Shown: piece after piece, positions 43,763 through 56,700 of the stretch
How the letters are laid out: each line of letters opens with the position of its first letter
How positions within the stretch are numbered: position 1 is the stretch's first letter
Assembly (NCBI GenBank): GCA_023078555.1
Contig: CM041200.1
Coordinates: forward strand, 6,983,361 to 7,047,360
DNA: 64,000 bases
Direction of reading: 5' to 3'
DNA from: Ulva prolifera
Lineage: Eukaryota > Chlorophyta > Ulvophyceae > Ulvales > Ulvaceae
Notes under the pieces: generated by a model
Database searches by the model: none
Told to the model about the DNA's origin: nothing
What the model saw: the letters and a program-made list of their open reading frames with translations, nothing else
Translations under genes and position numbers: made by a program

Positions 43763-44772
43763 ATGGCAAGAACCAAACAGACAGCCAAAAAATCTAGCAA
43801 TCTCCCGCGTAAAAATGTAGGAGGGAAGTCATTGGCCTTTAAGGGTGCGAAGGCAGCGACGAAGATAAAACAGACACGGGCTAGCGTAGAAGCAGGTACA
43901 CCATCTGTCGCCAATTCACATGAGTCTTTGCAATGATAATTTTTTGTCATCTTCGTGAAATCATGGATCGAGAGTGCTATCTGCTCCGATCGGCGAGTGC
44001 GCATGCGAGCAAAACCAGGATCCTCTCACATAGTACCCCAAACATGAATGCGATTGGCCATATCGACAGAAGCGTTGTTTTGAATCCTGAAGGATACTGA
44101 CGGACTCACCCCTTTAAGTAAAATCTGTAGCAATTTTGCGACGTCAGGTGTCGATGCAGGGCCTTCCAAAGCACTCAAGAAGAAGAAGAGTAAGTCTTCT
44201 TCTAAGATCAAAGATGCAGCAAAGCCCAAGCGACGCGCGAAGAATGGGGCAGTTGCTTTGAAGTAAGCTTCTGTTGTTGACCTGTTTTGTCACCGCCATT
44301 AATCGGATATATGTTGATTGTATATGCTAGCCCTCCGCCTGCAAACCTCATCCTGAATCACACGTGTGCAGAGAAATCCGGAAGTACCAGAAATCAGCAG
44401 ACCTTTTGGTTCCGAAAGCTCCATTTGTGAGGTTGGTGAAGGAAATTCTGCACTCCATGCAAAGGGAAAAGAAGAACCTGTCATGCCCAAGCAAATTTCA
44501 AGCCTCAGCCATTCTCGCCCTGCAAGAATCTTCTGAAGCTTTCCTTGTTGGACTTTTTGAAGATGCAAACCTCTGTGCAGTCCATGCAAAGAGGGTCACC
44601 ATCATGTGCGTATCTGTCAATTTAAGCAATGACAGTCGGTATCACCTGGCTGACGAACCTGGTGTTTGACGGTGAATCTTGAAAGCCCCGTTGACGCTTT
44701 GACATCGCTCCGTGCAGGCCGAAGGACATGCAGTTGGCGCGACAGATTCGCAATGATCCAGCGCTGGCCTAA
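43763..44772 (+). CDS. CENH3: Divergent histone H3, probable centromeric variant CenH3 (CENP-A), four exons
   Basis: Exons 43763-43895, 44148-44262, 44372-44605, 44718-44772 close in phase to 178 residues, against 135 for canonical H3 and about 178 for plant CENH3. The tail starts [11 protein letters not shown] and then departs completely from H3, with a Lys/Ser-rich stretch ([17 protein letters not shown]). The fold is clear: [78 protein letters not shown]. Loop 1 between KEI and FQ is 16 residues ([16 protein letters not shown]) against 9 in H3; a longer loop 1 is a CenH3 hallmark. The C-terminus (RNDPALA) differs from RGERA. Introns are also unlike the usually intronless algal replicative H3. 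Alternative: a non-centromeric H3 variant, because helices 2-3 stay close to canonical. A TGTAA lies at about 45025. Confidence 0.85.
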
Positions 44773-47355
44773 CCACAAAGCCTGCATTATACTGGTAACC
44801 ACATATGATTATGAATCAGATCGCCGTGCAGTTGCTTGCTGTGTTTTGGCAGAATTCTGAATCAGAAAGTGTACTGGACAAGCCGCAGTGCGGTTTGACC
44901 AGGCGGCTGGATGCGGTCTGCATGATGTACGCAAAAACCCACTGCGCCGGCTATGGCACTGCGCAAATAGGTCAGTGGAGGTTCCTAAAGGATGGAATAT
45001 GTTGAATGGTGATCCTTTGAATTTGTAAATTTAAATCTCCTCCACAGTTCTGTCCCTGGCAAAGCCTTGTTCAGCATGTATGTAATGTTAGACAATCTAC
45101 GGCATGTGTGAGAGTGTGATGAAGAACAAGTTGCTGTCATGAAACACCATTGCTGTCCCGGCATAGTGCAGTCGTGTCCAGAGGCACGCCGCGCTTGGCA
45201 CTTGTATGTGTGCTATGTTGACACGTTTCTGTGTTTGAGGTAGACCTGACTGGGTACACAAATGGAAAGCTCTTGAATTGTGTGTGCGATACCTGGATCC
45301 TCATTCAGTGCACATGTGACATGTACGATCCCGGTGACATGCATTGCTAACTACGCTTCGCAGTAGCTACAGCTTACCCGGGACACTTGTCACACGGTCT
45401 CAGTCTCATGATGAATGTGCTTCCTGATGTCGCCGAGCACAGCAAGCTGTGCATTGCTGTGATGACGTGGCGCCTGAAGTAAGGGATGCAGGCTGCAGCA
45501 AACACCAGTACACCGAGTGAATGTCAGACTTCTGATGAAATGACACAGTGCTCATGTATGTTTAGGCCAGTCCTGCACCAATCCACCATGACGGCCAGCT
45601 TAGCCGCTGGCAGCACGTTTGATGCCTGCAACCTAAATCTTCGCTGTTGTCAACTACTACAAATACACCGTTTGTCAGCAATATGTGTGCAGCTCTCATG
45701 ATGCCATGCTCTTGCTGTTAAGAACAGAACAGGCCTATGAGGATGGGGGGCCTATGTGAATGGGAGGGTATGTACGTATGCATGCACGATTACATAGCCG
45801 ATTGGACATTGACAACTCCGAAATCCGGGACCGAAAGAGGCATCCAAGCAACATGCTGCCGCAAACTCTGACTCGCGCCACAGAACGCAACAACACGAGC
45901 CAACTCAGCGAGCGGGGACGGGCGAATTGCAACACCCGGCACCCCAGCATCACCACCAACACCATCAACACCGACAACAAGGACAATTGCTACGGTGCCT
46001 GCTAAAGAAAGGAGACAGACCAGAACGAGCAGACATAAGCACATGCAAGACCAGGCTCAACGGAGTCCATAAACGGGGCTAGTGACGCTAGGTTGTGTGT
46101 TATCACACTACGCAACCACTCTCCAGTGACCTTATTGAAGCGACCACACTTCTCAAATCGTTGTTCAAGGTATGCCAACCACATGACAGCCACGACCTTC
46201 TCACGGGTAAGATATGTGTGCAGTGGATGTCCATACACTTCACTGTCTTGAAACCCCTAAAGCGTAAGTGCATACTGTTGTGGCACTGAAGCATGTGTGT
46301 GATCCAGCCCCAGGGAAACCAGGGACCTGATTGTGGCACGAGCCTGTGCATGGGACACCACAGCAGATGAACCACGATCAATGCTCATCTCCAAAATCAG
46401 AATGGTTGTGAACGCTGTGGTGGCGTGCCAGCTCCACTCTCACATCTTTGTATATTTTACACTCTTGGTAGCTGTACCAAGGGTAGTGGTTCATGGCGGT
46501 CGGCCCTGGAATGAAAGGCCTTCATACATGCCCCCGGGTCAATGCATGGCAGAGAGCACAAAACTACACCACCAGCCTAAGTTACCAGCAACATTGATCC
46601 GGGCATTCACGCAAATCATTTCAATTGGCTGGTGTTGGTTGTGTGCGTTTTCTTCGACTCCTTGGAAGTGGCGTGTGTGCTTGGATCAGTGCCTGTGGGT
46701 GAAGCGCCTTCCACCCAAGGTAGAATGTTGTTGGTGCCATTCTATGCAATGCAGCTCCTTGGTACAATTCAATTGCGTTGATACAACCCCGACACTGTGT
46801 ACCGTGAGAAAACTCCAGGCTGCCCCAGGCTGGAAACAGCTGAATTGTCATCGTCAAAATCGTTGCTTTGCGCGTCGATCGCCTCAAAACTTCTGCAGCT
46901 TTACACTCGTGCATTGAGGCAAGTCCATCCTTGGCTTGTCGTTCATGGCCGTCACCAACAGTCACACAGTGAGACTACTTGGTCGAAACACCAATGAATA
47001 CGGACATCATTTCAACGAAGTCACAACAGGGTACTCGGCACAGCAAATGTACCAGGTCACCGATCACTGATGCAAAACCCTGCTAATCATGGACGTTGGC
47101 GAAGTACCAGGACAAGGCTTTTGCATACGAACTCATTTTAGAGGCATACATGCTTAATGGCGCGCCACACCCATACACTCTCAGAACACTCACACGTGGC
47201 TGTGTACAGGTGCAGCTCAGGTTCATGCTGAGAACTCCCCAAAGCCTTGATGCACACATTCGGAAACATACAAGCATGAAGGTTGACTTACAAACTCCTG
47301 TTTGCGCATCATCAAACGTTTGGCGGTCAGTCGGTTGGGCGTAAATAGCTGTTGG
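44773..47355. other. Intergenic region, no gene recognised
   Basis: About 2.6 kb between the CenH3 candidate and the 3' end of RPN2. Several frames exist, the longest about 46333-46917 on the plus strand, but none starts with ATG and resembles a protein family. On the minus strand a TGTAA about 65 nt past the RPN2 stop (near 47290) is its likely poly(A) signal. Confidence 0.45.
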
Positions 47356-50300
47356 CTAATCCTCATAGTCCATGTCATCTGGTGCGTCAGGCTCCGCCGC
47401 CGCAGCGCTGCCAGAAGCAGGTGCAGCAGCAGGGGTTGCCTGTTCAGGTGCATCACTGCCGGTTCCTGTGGCCGCAGGGGCAGCCGCACTGGCCTCAGGG
47501 GCAGTCCCAGCGGCACTGCCAGCAAGACCGGCAGCTGCCATGCTCTGGTTCTCAACATACTCTAGTTGCTGATCCGGTGCAGTGTCTATGAGGACCAGGA
47601 CGCCTGTGCGACCCCCTGGCTTGATTGGCTGGAACCTCGATCCCTCAGGGAATCCCACAAACTGCCGCTGTGCTGGAGTCACCCTGCATCGCGCAGTTCA
47701 TGGGTATCCGGATGACACCCTGGCACGAAGCATGTAATGGGGTCATGTATGCAATCGTGTCCAACACTCTACATCCCAGTTCGAGAAAATACATGACACT
47801 GGCGGAATGGCAATGATGTGTGGCGACATGGCACGTGTGACGCATGCCACTTAGTTAAGCCACGTGGAATATGCAGGAGGGCCACCACGGCACGGAGGGC
47901 GAGAAGGTCGCAGCAGGCTCACCTTGCGGGATTTTGAATTTCGAAGGGACATTGGGCGGCCTCTTCCTTCTCGGCACGTTCCTTTGCCTTCTCGTCATCG
48001 GCCTCTTTGGCCTCGGCGGTCTTTCCAGAGTCACCCTCCTTGCCGTCACCCGCCGCGCCGTCAGTGTCCATCGGCGCAGCACCGCCGTCTCCGACGCCTG
48101 CGCCAGACGACGCGACTGAAGGCAGAGACTGCAGAGACTGGCTCAAGTCGCCCCCGGCGGCGCGCGCCTCCGCTTTGCGCTTCGCGCGCTCCTTTGCCTT
48201 CTTGGTTGTTGACAGCACTGCTGTGGGGAGCTTTGTCACCTGCGGTTCAGCTCGGAAATTGTGGACCATCTACCCCATGGGAAACACGGAGTGCCTCAGA
48301 CTCAGGACAACAACATGTCACACGTGAAGGGCGACCAATGCATCAAACCCAGCCATGCAGCAATGAACATGGGATTGGGGATTGTGGTCTGCGGTCCATG
48401 GCAGGGGAGGAGCACCTTCTTTTTGGAGCTGTCTGCTACGGGCTTGGCGTATGCGAAGCGTCCCTTGGGGCACTCGCAGACGACGTGGAACTTGGGGAGC
48501 TTAACGTCTGCGGTGACGCCGATGAGTGCCGTCGGAGCAAACGACAGCGCCAGCATGTACGACATCGGGAACCAGTACCAGTACTGCGTGAAGAGCGCCA
48601 TCGCAACGATGGATGTGCGCCGGTAGACGCCTGAGGCTGACACCATCCCGACTGTCGCATTCCTCCCACCTGCACCGGGCCTGGTGGTCAGAACAACCGC
48701 AGGCTGGCTGCTGCAATGCATTCAAGGCAAACCGCAGCTGACGCTGCCGTGGGGCAAAGGGCAGTCTGAGCGTCATACTGGTCCTCACTCGCACCGGCCT
48801 CGTGATCTACCACAAGCTTGTGACCTAGGCAGCGGCTGGAACAGGGCCGGCCGGCCGCTCAAGACAGATGGCCAACGGGGTGCGTGAATCAGGCAGTCCC
48901 ATGCGTTACAGTGCAAAGTGACTGATGTTGCAGCGTACTCGCGTCAAGGATGCCCGATGCCATGATGGCACCCATTTTGGAGACAGAGTCCTCGTGCTTG
49001 TTTGTGTACGTCGTCTCCAGGTGCTTGCGGAAGGACGTGAGATCATCTTCTGGCTGCTGCACCATGACAAGCGCCATCGCGATGCACACACCCTGCCTCA
49101 CAAAGTCAACAGGGTCCTTCAGCATCGGCTCCAGCAGAGCCTTGGCTGCCTTGAGACCTACACAGACCATCGCATCTCTAGATTCGGCTACTGCAAAGCT
49201 GCCATGCAGTCGCCCACCCCCTCGCACAAAGTAGTATGATATCTCGCCACTGGGCAACACGCCTTGATACAAGTATAAAAGTCCACGTGAGGATATGCAT
49301 ATTCGCGAGGCATATGCAGCAGGCCTGGATCCAGGCAGGATTGCGGGTGTGAGGACACATACCAGTTCCAGCGCAGGCGATGCCAACGGCCATGGCGGCA
49401 CCGTAGCGAAGGTGTGCATTGTAGGAGCGAGCGAGCTGGGAGACGATCGCTGGGCACTGGTCGGGGACGCCGAGGAGGACGAAGCCGAGGTTCATGACGG
49501 CGGCGCGGCGCACGTCATCGCTGACGTCAGTGACCGCGTACCGCAGCAGCCTCTGGATCGCTGCATTGTTGTCAGTGCCTCGGTACGCCAGGCCCACCGC
49601 AAACATGCCCCCAAACCTTAGAATGGGGTCCTGCAAGTTCGACTTTGTCGTCAATTGAATCTTGTGAAGCAAACCTGGGCCGCCCCGCAACACAGGATCA
49701 TGGGGGGTTCTCACACAACCAGCGAGTCAGAAGTGCTTGAATACAGACTGAGACAGCAAGAAATAGCAACACACAGTCCTTTGCGGCAACTGCAGCTGCT
49801 AAAGTTCAGGACCCGCACACAACAGTATGAGTTGCCCATATACACCACATAAGACACCCAAGTCCTCCAAAAGAATTGGAGGAAAGCATGCACACCTGGT
49901 CTGTGCACAGCTGCTCCACCATTGCATCTGCGCCCTCCTCACGGCCGTAGCACAGCAGTGCAAGGCCGACTGCGAGGCCGCGGATGATCTTCTCATGATT
50001 CGTGTCGTGCGCATACGCCAGCATCTCGGTGGCGTGGCCGTCGGCACTGGCCTCTGCTGCGCCGATGCTCAGAAGGCCCATGGCAATACCGGCGGCCTCT
50101 CCTGATGCAGCCTCGTCATTGTATAGCGTCTCTGCAGGAACTCATGTTATGTTCCTCCAAATAGCATTGGGGCATGAAGGCACAGCCAGTGTCAAATTCT
50201 ATGGTCTCTGCATAGTAAACTTGGGGCATACAAATGAGCTTGGATTGTTTCATTGGCCACACATCAGGAACCAAGCAGCGAGCATCAACTAGAAGATGTC

Positions 50301-53300
50301 AATGTGTAAAAGCATGCTCAGCTGATGCATGCAGGAACAGCTGCGCTGCCATGCACTAGCCTATGTCTCTAAGGACCAGGAAAGACGTGCCTTTGAGCTT
50401 TTCATAGATGACTGAGTCATCAGTGCCTTGAGCAGCAAGACCCAGCCCAAGGCAAGCGCCATGCTGTACGACCTGGTTTCGTGTGTTGGACAGACTTGTG
50501 CTGATGAACTCCACCACAGGCTGGCCATGACTGGCATGGATCAGCCCCAGTGCATAGAGAGCGCCGCCTTCACTGTATGGGCTCGTCTGCTGCCGGCCCT
50601 CCGCCGAAGGCAGGTATGGCGCAAGAACTTCCCTCGCCTGCAAGTTGTGAGCAGCGACTGCAATTTCCATCGGAAAACCACTTGCGCTATGATACACCTT
50701 GTAGTGGACAGCCAGACATGAATGTGCACGCGACTCCAGATGCACAGTTGGAATCCACAAAGGGTTGGCCTGCTTGGGCCCTGACGTCTTGCAGATGTAA
50801 CATGTGCACCTATCGACTCACCAATCCGCGGACCTCGATGAATACAGAAAAGCCAACTGTTTGCGATGATATGATCACCAAACAGCAATATTGGACGGCA
50901 ACTTGCTAGGCACATGCAAGAGCTCTTGCTTGCAGGAGATGGTCTGACAGAACCTCGTGTACGTGCCCAAGAGAGGGGTGGACGTTGTCACGACTACAGC
51001 AAGTGGGGGCCATACCTTCCCAAGATGGCCATGGTGGATAACACCCAGGCTGGCGGTTGCGCCAAACATTGCCCAGTTTGTTGCAGTCTTCAGCCACTCA
51101 AGATTCTCCCGCAGGAATGTGTCACGGGTTGTGCCGGCATGCATGAAGGCGTTTGCCATAACCAGGGCACTGTGGCACATTGAAACACGTGCATCGAACG
51201 CCTCTTTCATGTTTTGCAGCAGCTGCAAGTCAGTGGCATTGCTGAAGTACAAGAACTCCAGGTTCAGCCTGACAGGCCATGCGCCAGAGAGCACGGACAG
51301 CAGAGTGGTGTACATGCTTTGCAGCGGGGTGGCCTCGCCTGCTGCTGCTGTCGTGGCGCCGCCATCTGGAACTGCCCGCTGTTTTGCTTCAGAGATCTTG
51401 TTCTCCACACGACGGAGGAACCCCTGCAGCAGACGATTCCCTTCAGGTCTCACACACTATGGCTACCCATAAACGTGTGGCTTCACGTGCGACAATGCTG
51501 CACAGCAGGCTTCAGCAACAACAGAACGTTCCTCTTGGGTCTGTCAGCATGCATCGATTGTGTACATGGTGGGAATTAAAATGGGCACGGGCAGATGCAT
51601 TCACACATGACACCCCCAGGTGCACTGAGGCACACCTGTACGTCGTTGTCAAACAGGTCAAAGGCGATCTGTAGTGCAAGGAGTGCATCATTTCCAGTGC
51701 CACCGCAGCCATCTACCAAGCGGACAAGAAGCTCGGCAACTTTGTCAGCCTCGTCCAACTCTGACAGCGCTTGCGCAACTGCGACCCAGTCTCCTGGACC
51801 GAGTTGTGCAGCAAGCTCCTGGAAGGTGGCGACAATGAGCCGCAGCACTGGCTCGCGCACAGCCCGTGACACAACTGTTGAGGCAGCGTGGCGAGCATAG
51901 TGCAGCGCAGCCAACGGCTGTGAGCAGTCGACAATGATCTCGCGCAGCTTGTCCAAGCGCCGACCCTCAAGACAGATGCCAATTGCCTGCACATGGCAGA
52001 TCGAGTTGGCCGGTAGTGCAGGTAAACCAAGCAGTGCAGCACAGTGGGGGTCACCATGGGCGTCACCATGTCTTGGGCATCAAATTTCGCCTGCTGCTGA
52101 CACACAATGTCAAGTACAGCTAAACATAGTATATGAGAACATGCAACAGCTGACAGCGCATCCAAAGCGCCTGTCGCGCCCCGATTGGACTGCTGCAGGG
52201 CGCTGAGGCGCAGTTAAGGGGCAGGCAATTGCCATGGCATTACCCAATCACAGGCATGGCATGCATCACCAATAGCGTTGCTACATGTGATTACTCAAAC
52301 GAGCACGAAGTTAGGCGCAGGTTTGCAAGTGACACCTGCTCGTACTGCTGATCGGTGATGCATCTAGCCAGCATGCGGTCCACAATTGATTCGAGCCGAG
52401 GGTCGACAGCGGAATCAGCAGCACCATCGGCAGCAGCAGCTCCTTGTGGTTGTGATTCTGATGCTTGTCGAAGCTCGAAGTACTTGTCAATCGCTCTAGC
52501 TGCAAAATTAGCCATACCACGTGTTGCCATGTGACTTTTCTCTGAGACCACACAACATCACAAATGAAGCCTCGGAGGCATACATCATACGCAGACTTCC
52601 CAGCAGTGATTGATCCAAAACAGTCGTGGCGAACGCAGAGTTGCAGAAAGTGGCCACATGAAGCACTCCACAACAACCGGTGGCTCTGCAGAGAATATCA
52701 CAACACGGCATCTGAACACGTACCGATAATAGTCTTGACATATTCGGACTGCTCGGTGATATCAAAGAGGCTGCCAGCACCGAGGGCGTGGGTCAATGCA
52801 TCGTCCAAGGAGCGCAGATAATAGAACACCTGCAAAGCCACCGTTACTTTACAGTCCATGAGTTAAAATTTCATATTACAACACTCTACATAGTGCACTT
52901 CAGCATCAAAACCAGGCATTGTGTTTACAGTGAAGTCCACACGCTGAGACGGAGCAGGCTTGTAGGAAGCTTATACGCGCATGCTGATCCGATCAACAAC
53001 ACGCGCCCTCATATATTCAGCATTACTGCACTTCGAGTGTTCCGACAGGTGCAGGCGCCGGTCAACATATGGTATACGCGGCAGCAGGAAGCGACACTGC
53101 ACCTTCGACGCAAGAAGCGATGCTTTCTCGCGGTTATCAAATTCATCATCTTCACTTAAAGCCTCAACTTGTGGGATGTAGTTGGAGATTTGGTACCAAA
53201 ACTGCGGCACAAGCCCGTCCAGCTGCTGTAACGCATGCACCTTCAGCTTGTCATCGTCCTCTTCCAGTAAGGCGAGGTACGGCGCCGCGCTTGTCACTTG

Positions 53301-53312
53301 TACTGCAGCCAT
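47356..53312 (-). CDS. RPN2: 26S proteasome regulatory subunit RPN2/PSMD1, 12 exons
   Basis: Scaffold of the 19S base, holding Rpn10/Rpn13 and substrate-entry subunits. Exons: 53312-53103, 52829-52724, 52499-52336, 51986-51636, 51423-51016, 50637-50391, 50131-49896, 49630-49363, 49157-48939, 48669-48416, 48239-47923, 47683-47356; phases close to about 1035 residues (family 950-1005). The N-terminus [20 protein letters not shown], then the PC-repeat toroid: [79 protein letters not shown] and [15 protein letters not shown]. Then [36 protein letters not shown], a Lys/Glu-rich linker and [17 protein letters not shown]. The end (DDMDYED) is acidic, the region that binds Rpn13 in animals. Intron 6 fits best with a GC donor (CAAAG|GCACGT). 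Confidence 0.95.
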
Positions 53313-53775
53313 CAGCTATAGAAGCACCAGGTGCGACGAGCGCAGGATCCTGTCAGCTTGCTGCGGATGCAAGAAATTGGTGTCAGCACACTGCACAACA
53401 CTCACATCATTCGCGGGCAAATGACTCTGTGTCCTGCCATGCTGATCAACAACCATGCGCAGCGAGACATGGCACACGATCGACACCAGCGTGTGCGTTT
53501 GTTCCGTGTTGCGTCATTTTCGTTCACAACCAAACAGTGCGCCCGTTTCTCGAAATGTCAGCTGTGGCTTGGGGTCGACGACTGGCAGCGCTGCAGCCAA
53601 CGCATCGAGATTCGTTGAGCGTCATCGATGCAAAAGCCGCCCATAGAGCACGATCTGTACCAGACAATTATGTTTTGCCAGCAACCCAAGAATGCAATTA
53701 CCGTGTCAATCAGGGCGTTGTCGATCTGTGTCGCCCTACACAAGGATAGATCAACCCAGACCAGACAATCTGCGA

Positions 53776-56700
53776 ATGCTGGAGGCAACTGCAATGGCTG
53801 CCTGTCCAGTTTCTCTCGCAGGTCTTCGCCATGCAAATCTAGGGGGGTACACTCAAGCGTCCATACTCCACCTCCCTGAAGACGTGCTAGTAAATATATT
53901 CAAGCGGATGTCATTCGAAGAAAGGTACCGCACTGACTTCCTGCGATACGTCGTTTATCCCGCTCCTGTGTTGATTCCAAAGCTTACGTGCCTGTGCTTT
54001 GGAGGCTGGGTGCGAAAGGCGCTTGAAAGCCACATATGACATTACATTGTGAGTTGGGCTCCAAGCGATCGGCCGCTGCTTTTATGACGCTGTGACAGCT
54101 TCGACCAACATGAAGATTCGAAAGATTTGTGTTCGTGCAGGAAAGACGTGCTCCCTCTTGTTTGTAAAGATTGGAACTATGTTCTACACCAGGCATCCCG
54201 TATTTGGAATGATGTTGTCATAGAAACACCTTCGGTTTGCCGTCACCCACTTTGCACTGAGAAGGTGGACTGTTGGATTCGTGCTCGAGCGAAGGTCGGC
54301 TCCTGATGCTCTCAGTGACTCTGATTCATGATGTGAGAAACAAGTGAACGCAGGTGCATGCAGACAGCAAGTGTTTGCAGGGCATCATGAAACTTCGGCT
54401 GCGTATGGTTCATGAACCAGCAGACAATGTGGAATTTGATCTGCTTTATGGCGCCGCTTCGAACAGACGTCTTCGCGCACGTACGCATGGTCTATCAGGT
54501 GCCAGAAGGCGGTCTGAAACAGCAGTGTCGCACACACCGGTTGGACCAGGCTTCCTCACCCAGCTGCTGACCAAGCATTTGACTCACCTTCAGCACCTCC
54601 TCTTGCAACAGTCGTATTCGATGCTCCAGGCGGCCGAGTTCAAGGCAATCGCAGGCTTGAAGCAATTACGGTCCTTGGAAGTTCTTGGATCGGTACTCTT
54701 CTCACCTAACATCTGTGACACTTCTTACGTGTGATAACATGTGGAAAGCCATAGCTTCTGGTGGCGGGATGAAACAAGCTGCAGAGGCGAGGCGGAAGAT
54801 GGCGTTCTTGTGCAACGTCCTTTGGCAATGAATTGTGCAGCATGTAAGCGTTGTGTCTCTACGTGACCGAGAGCTGCTGCATGTACCCCTGGGTAACCTA
54901 TGTGCACCTCTCCTGATAGCATCTTCATCGTTTTCTGCACCAAATACTTGCAGAGCTCTCACAGCCCATGCAGAGAAGCAGTCGTCTCAAGTATGCCATG
55001 CATGCCCTTCATGCAGCCAGTACCAGCAGCATCTGTGCAGCACAAGCAGCTGACTGGCACACGCCGTTTCCACCTTCCAAATTGTCAGGAGCACCTTTTG
55101 AATCGTATCTATTTGCAGGACCCCTCGTACCGGGCACAATCTACCACATCTGCCCTCCGGTGCCTGACCAGCCTGACGACGCTGACGAAGCTGCATCTTG
55201 ATATGCACATCCCACACGTCCCTCGTGCGTTGTGCTCACTCTCAAGCCTGAAGACACTCACTCTGCGCGGTGCAATGCGTCTTCGGGTGCCGGCCTCAAT
55301 TACACGCCTCACGCGCCTGACATACCTTGACTTTTCCAGCTGCGGCTTGCGCGGGCTCCCACGAGCAATTTGTGGCATTACCAGTGTGTTCTTTCCACAG
55401 TGATTGCCACTATGATTTTGACAATAGACGACTGGACATAGAGGTGTCCCCTGTGTTTGATCATGTGTTGAGCCGATGCTTTGAGCTGTGCTCGGCTGCG
55501 TGTCTTTGTGGCTTGGGACAGTGAGGGGGTCCACGTTGAGACTGATGCAGCATGGCCATTGTGCATACGGCGAACTTGGATGTCTCGTGTCGACATGTGA
55601 ACAAGACGTGTTGAACTCTGGTGTGTGTGATGCACATGCTGTCAGGGTATAGGAGGCACATGGTTGGACATGAGGACTGACGAAATTTGTACTTGGTCTA
55701 TCTCTGCTACTGAACACAGTGCAGCCATGTGACTGGGAACTTGGGCGCAGAGCGTTTTGCCTTGGTATCCTATGGCGTCGCACTGCATCGTGCGCGCTGC
55801 TCCTGCACCACAGAGACGATGACTCTCAAGGTGATGCCGGAAACAGTGATGCACTGCTGCACTCTCAAGCCTGTGAATCCTGCGCCGCAGGTCTTGAGGA
55901 GCTACATTTAAACAGGAATCCAATGCACTGGGATGAACCGTTCCCGCAGTTACACCCGCCTGGGGGATTCGGGGCTGGTCCAGGCGATGATGACTTTTAC
56001 CCTGGTGGCGATGCTCCACCTGGTGGAGCTGACTGGTTGTTTGGACCGGGCCTCGGCGGCGCCGGCCCCGGTGATGGAGGTGGCCCAGATGGAGGCGGTG
56101 GGGGTCATGGTGGCGGCGGTGGTGGTGGCGGCGGCCGTGGCGGTGGCGGGCGTGGCGGCCACCTTACCCACGCCGGTCGCGCACACTTTTGCGAGCGTGA
56201 ACTCCGCGAGCTGCAGCGCGACCTGCCAGATGTTCCACCACCACCCCAACCCTGCCTGCAGCCCGCAGCGCGACGGGCCAGAATGCCCCCGGGCTTCGAT
56301 GCACCTGCAGACACAGAAGAAGCCCGCGCGGCCATGGGGGACATGGGCATTGGTTCAACAGGTATGAACACCTGGCGGTCAGGGCCGATGTGGTCGGTAG
56401 AAGTGATCACAGCGCTGATGCTGAATCTTCTCAGCGCCTTGAAGGCTGCCTGGTCTAAAATGCGCAGCCACGCACGGGCGGCCGCTGCCGCCGTGCCCAC
56501 ATGCACGTTGGCTGCACCGAGGCACGCCTACAAATTAGATTATGGCTGTCCATGGAAGCACTCAGATGGGATACGAGGAGAACATGCATGAACCGCACGG
56601 GAGTGGGTGGATCATTGGAGTCATGTGTATGCGCCTCACTCGGACCCTGAGCGCAGGACGGCGACGCCTGGCAACACATGTCACCGCGCGTGCCTACCGT

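Noticed and set aside
46333-46917. 194-codon plus-strand frame in the CenH3-RPN2 gap
   Set aside because: No ATG start, Cys/Trp-rich unnatural composition, antisense frames of similar quality and no recognisable domain.
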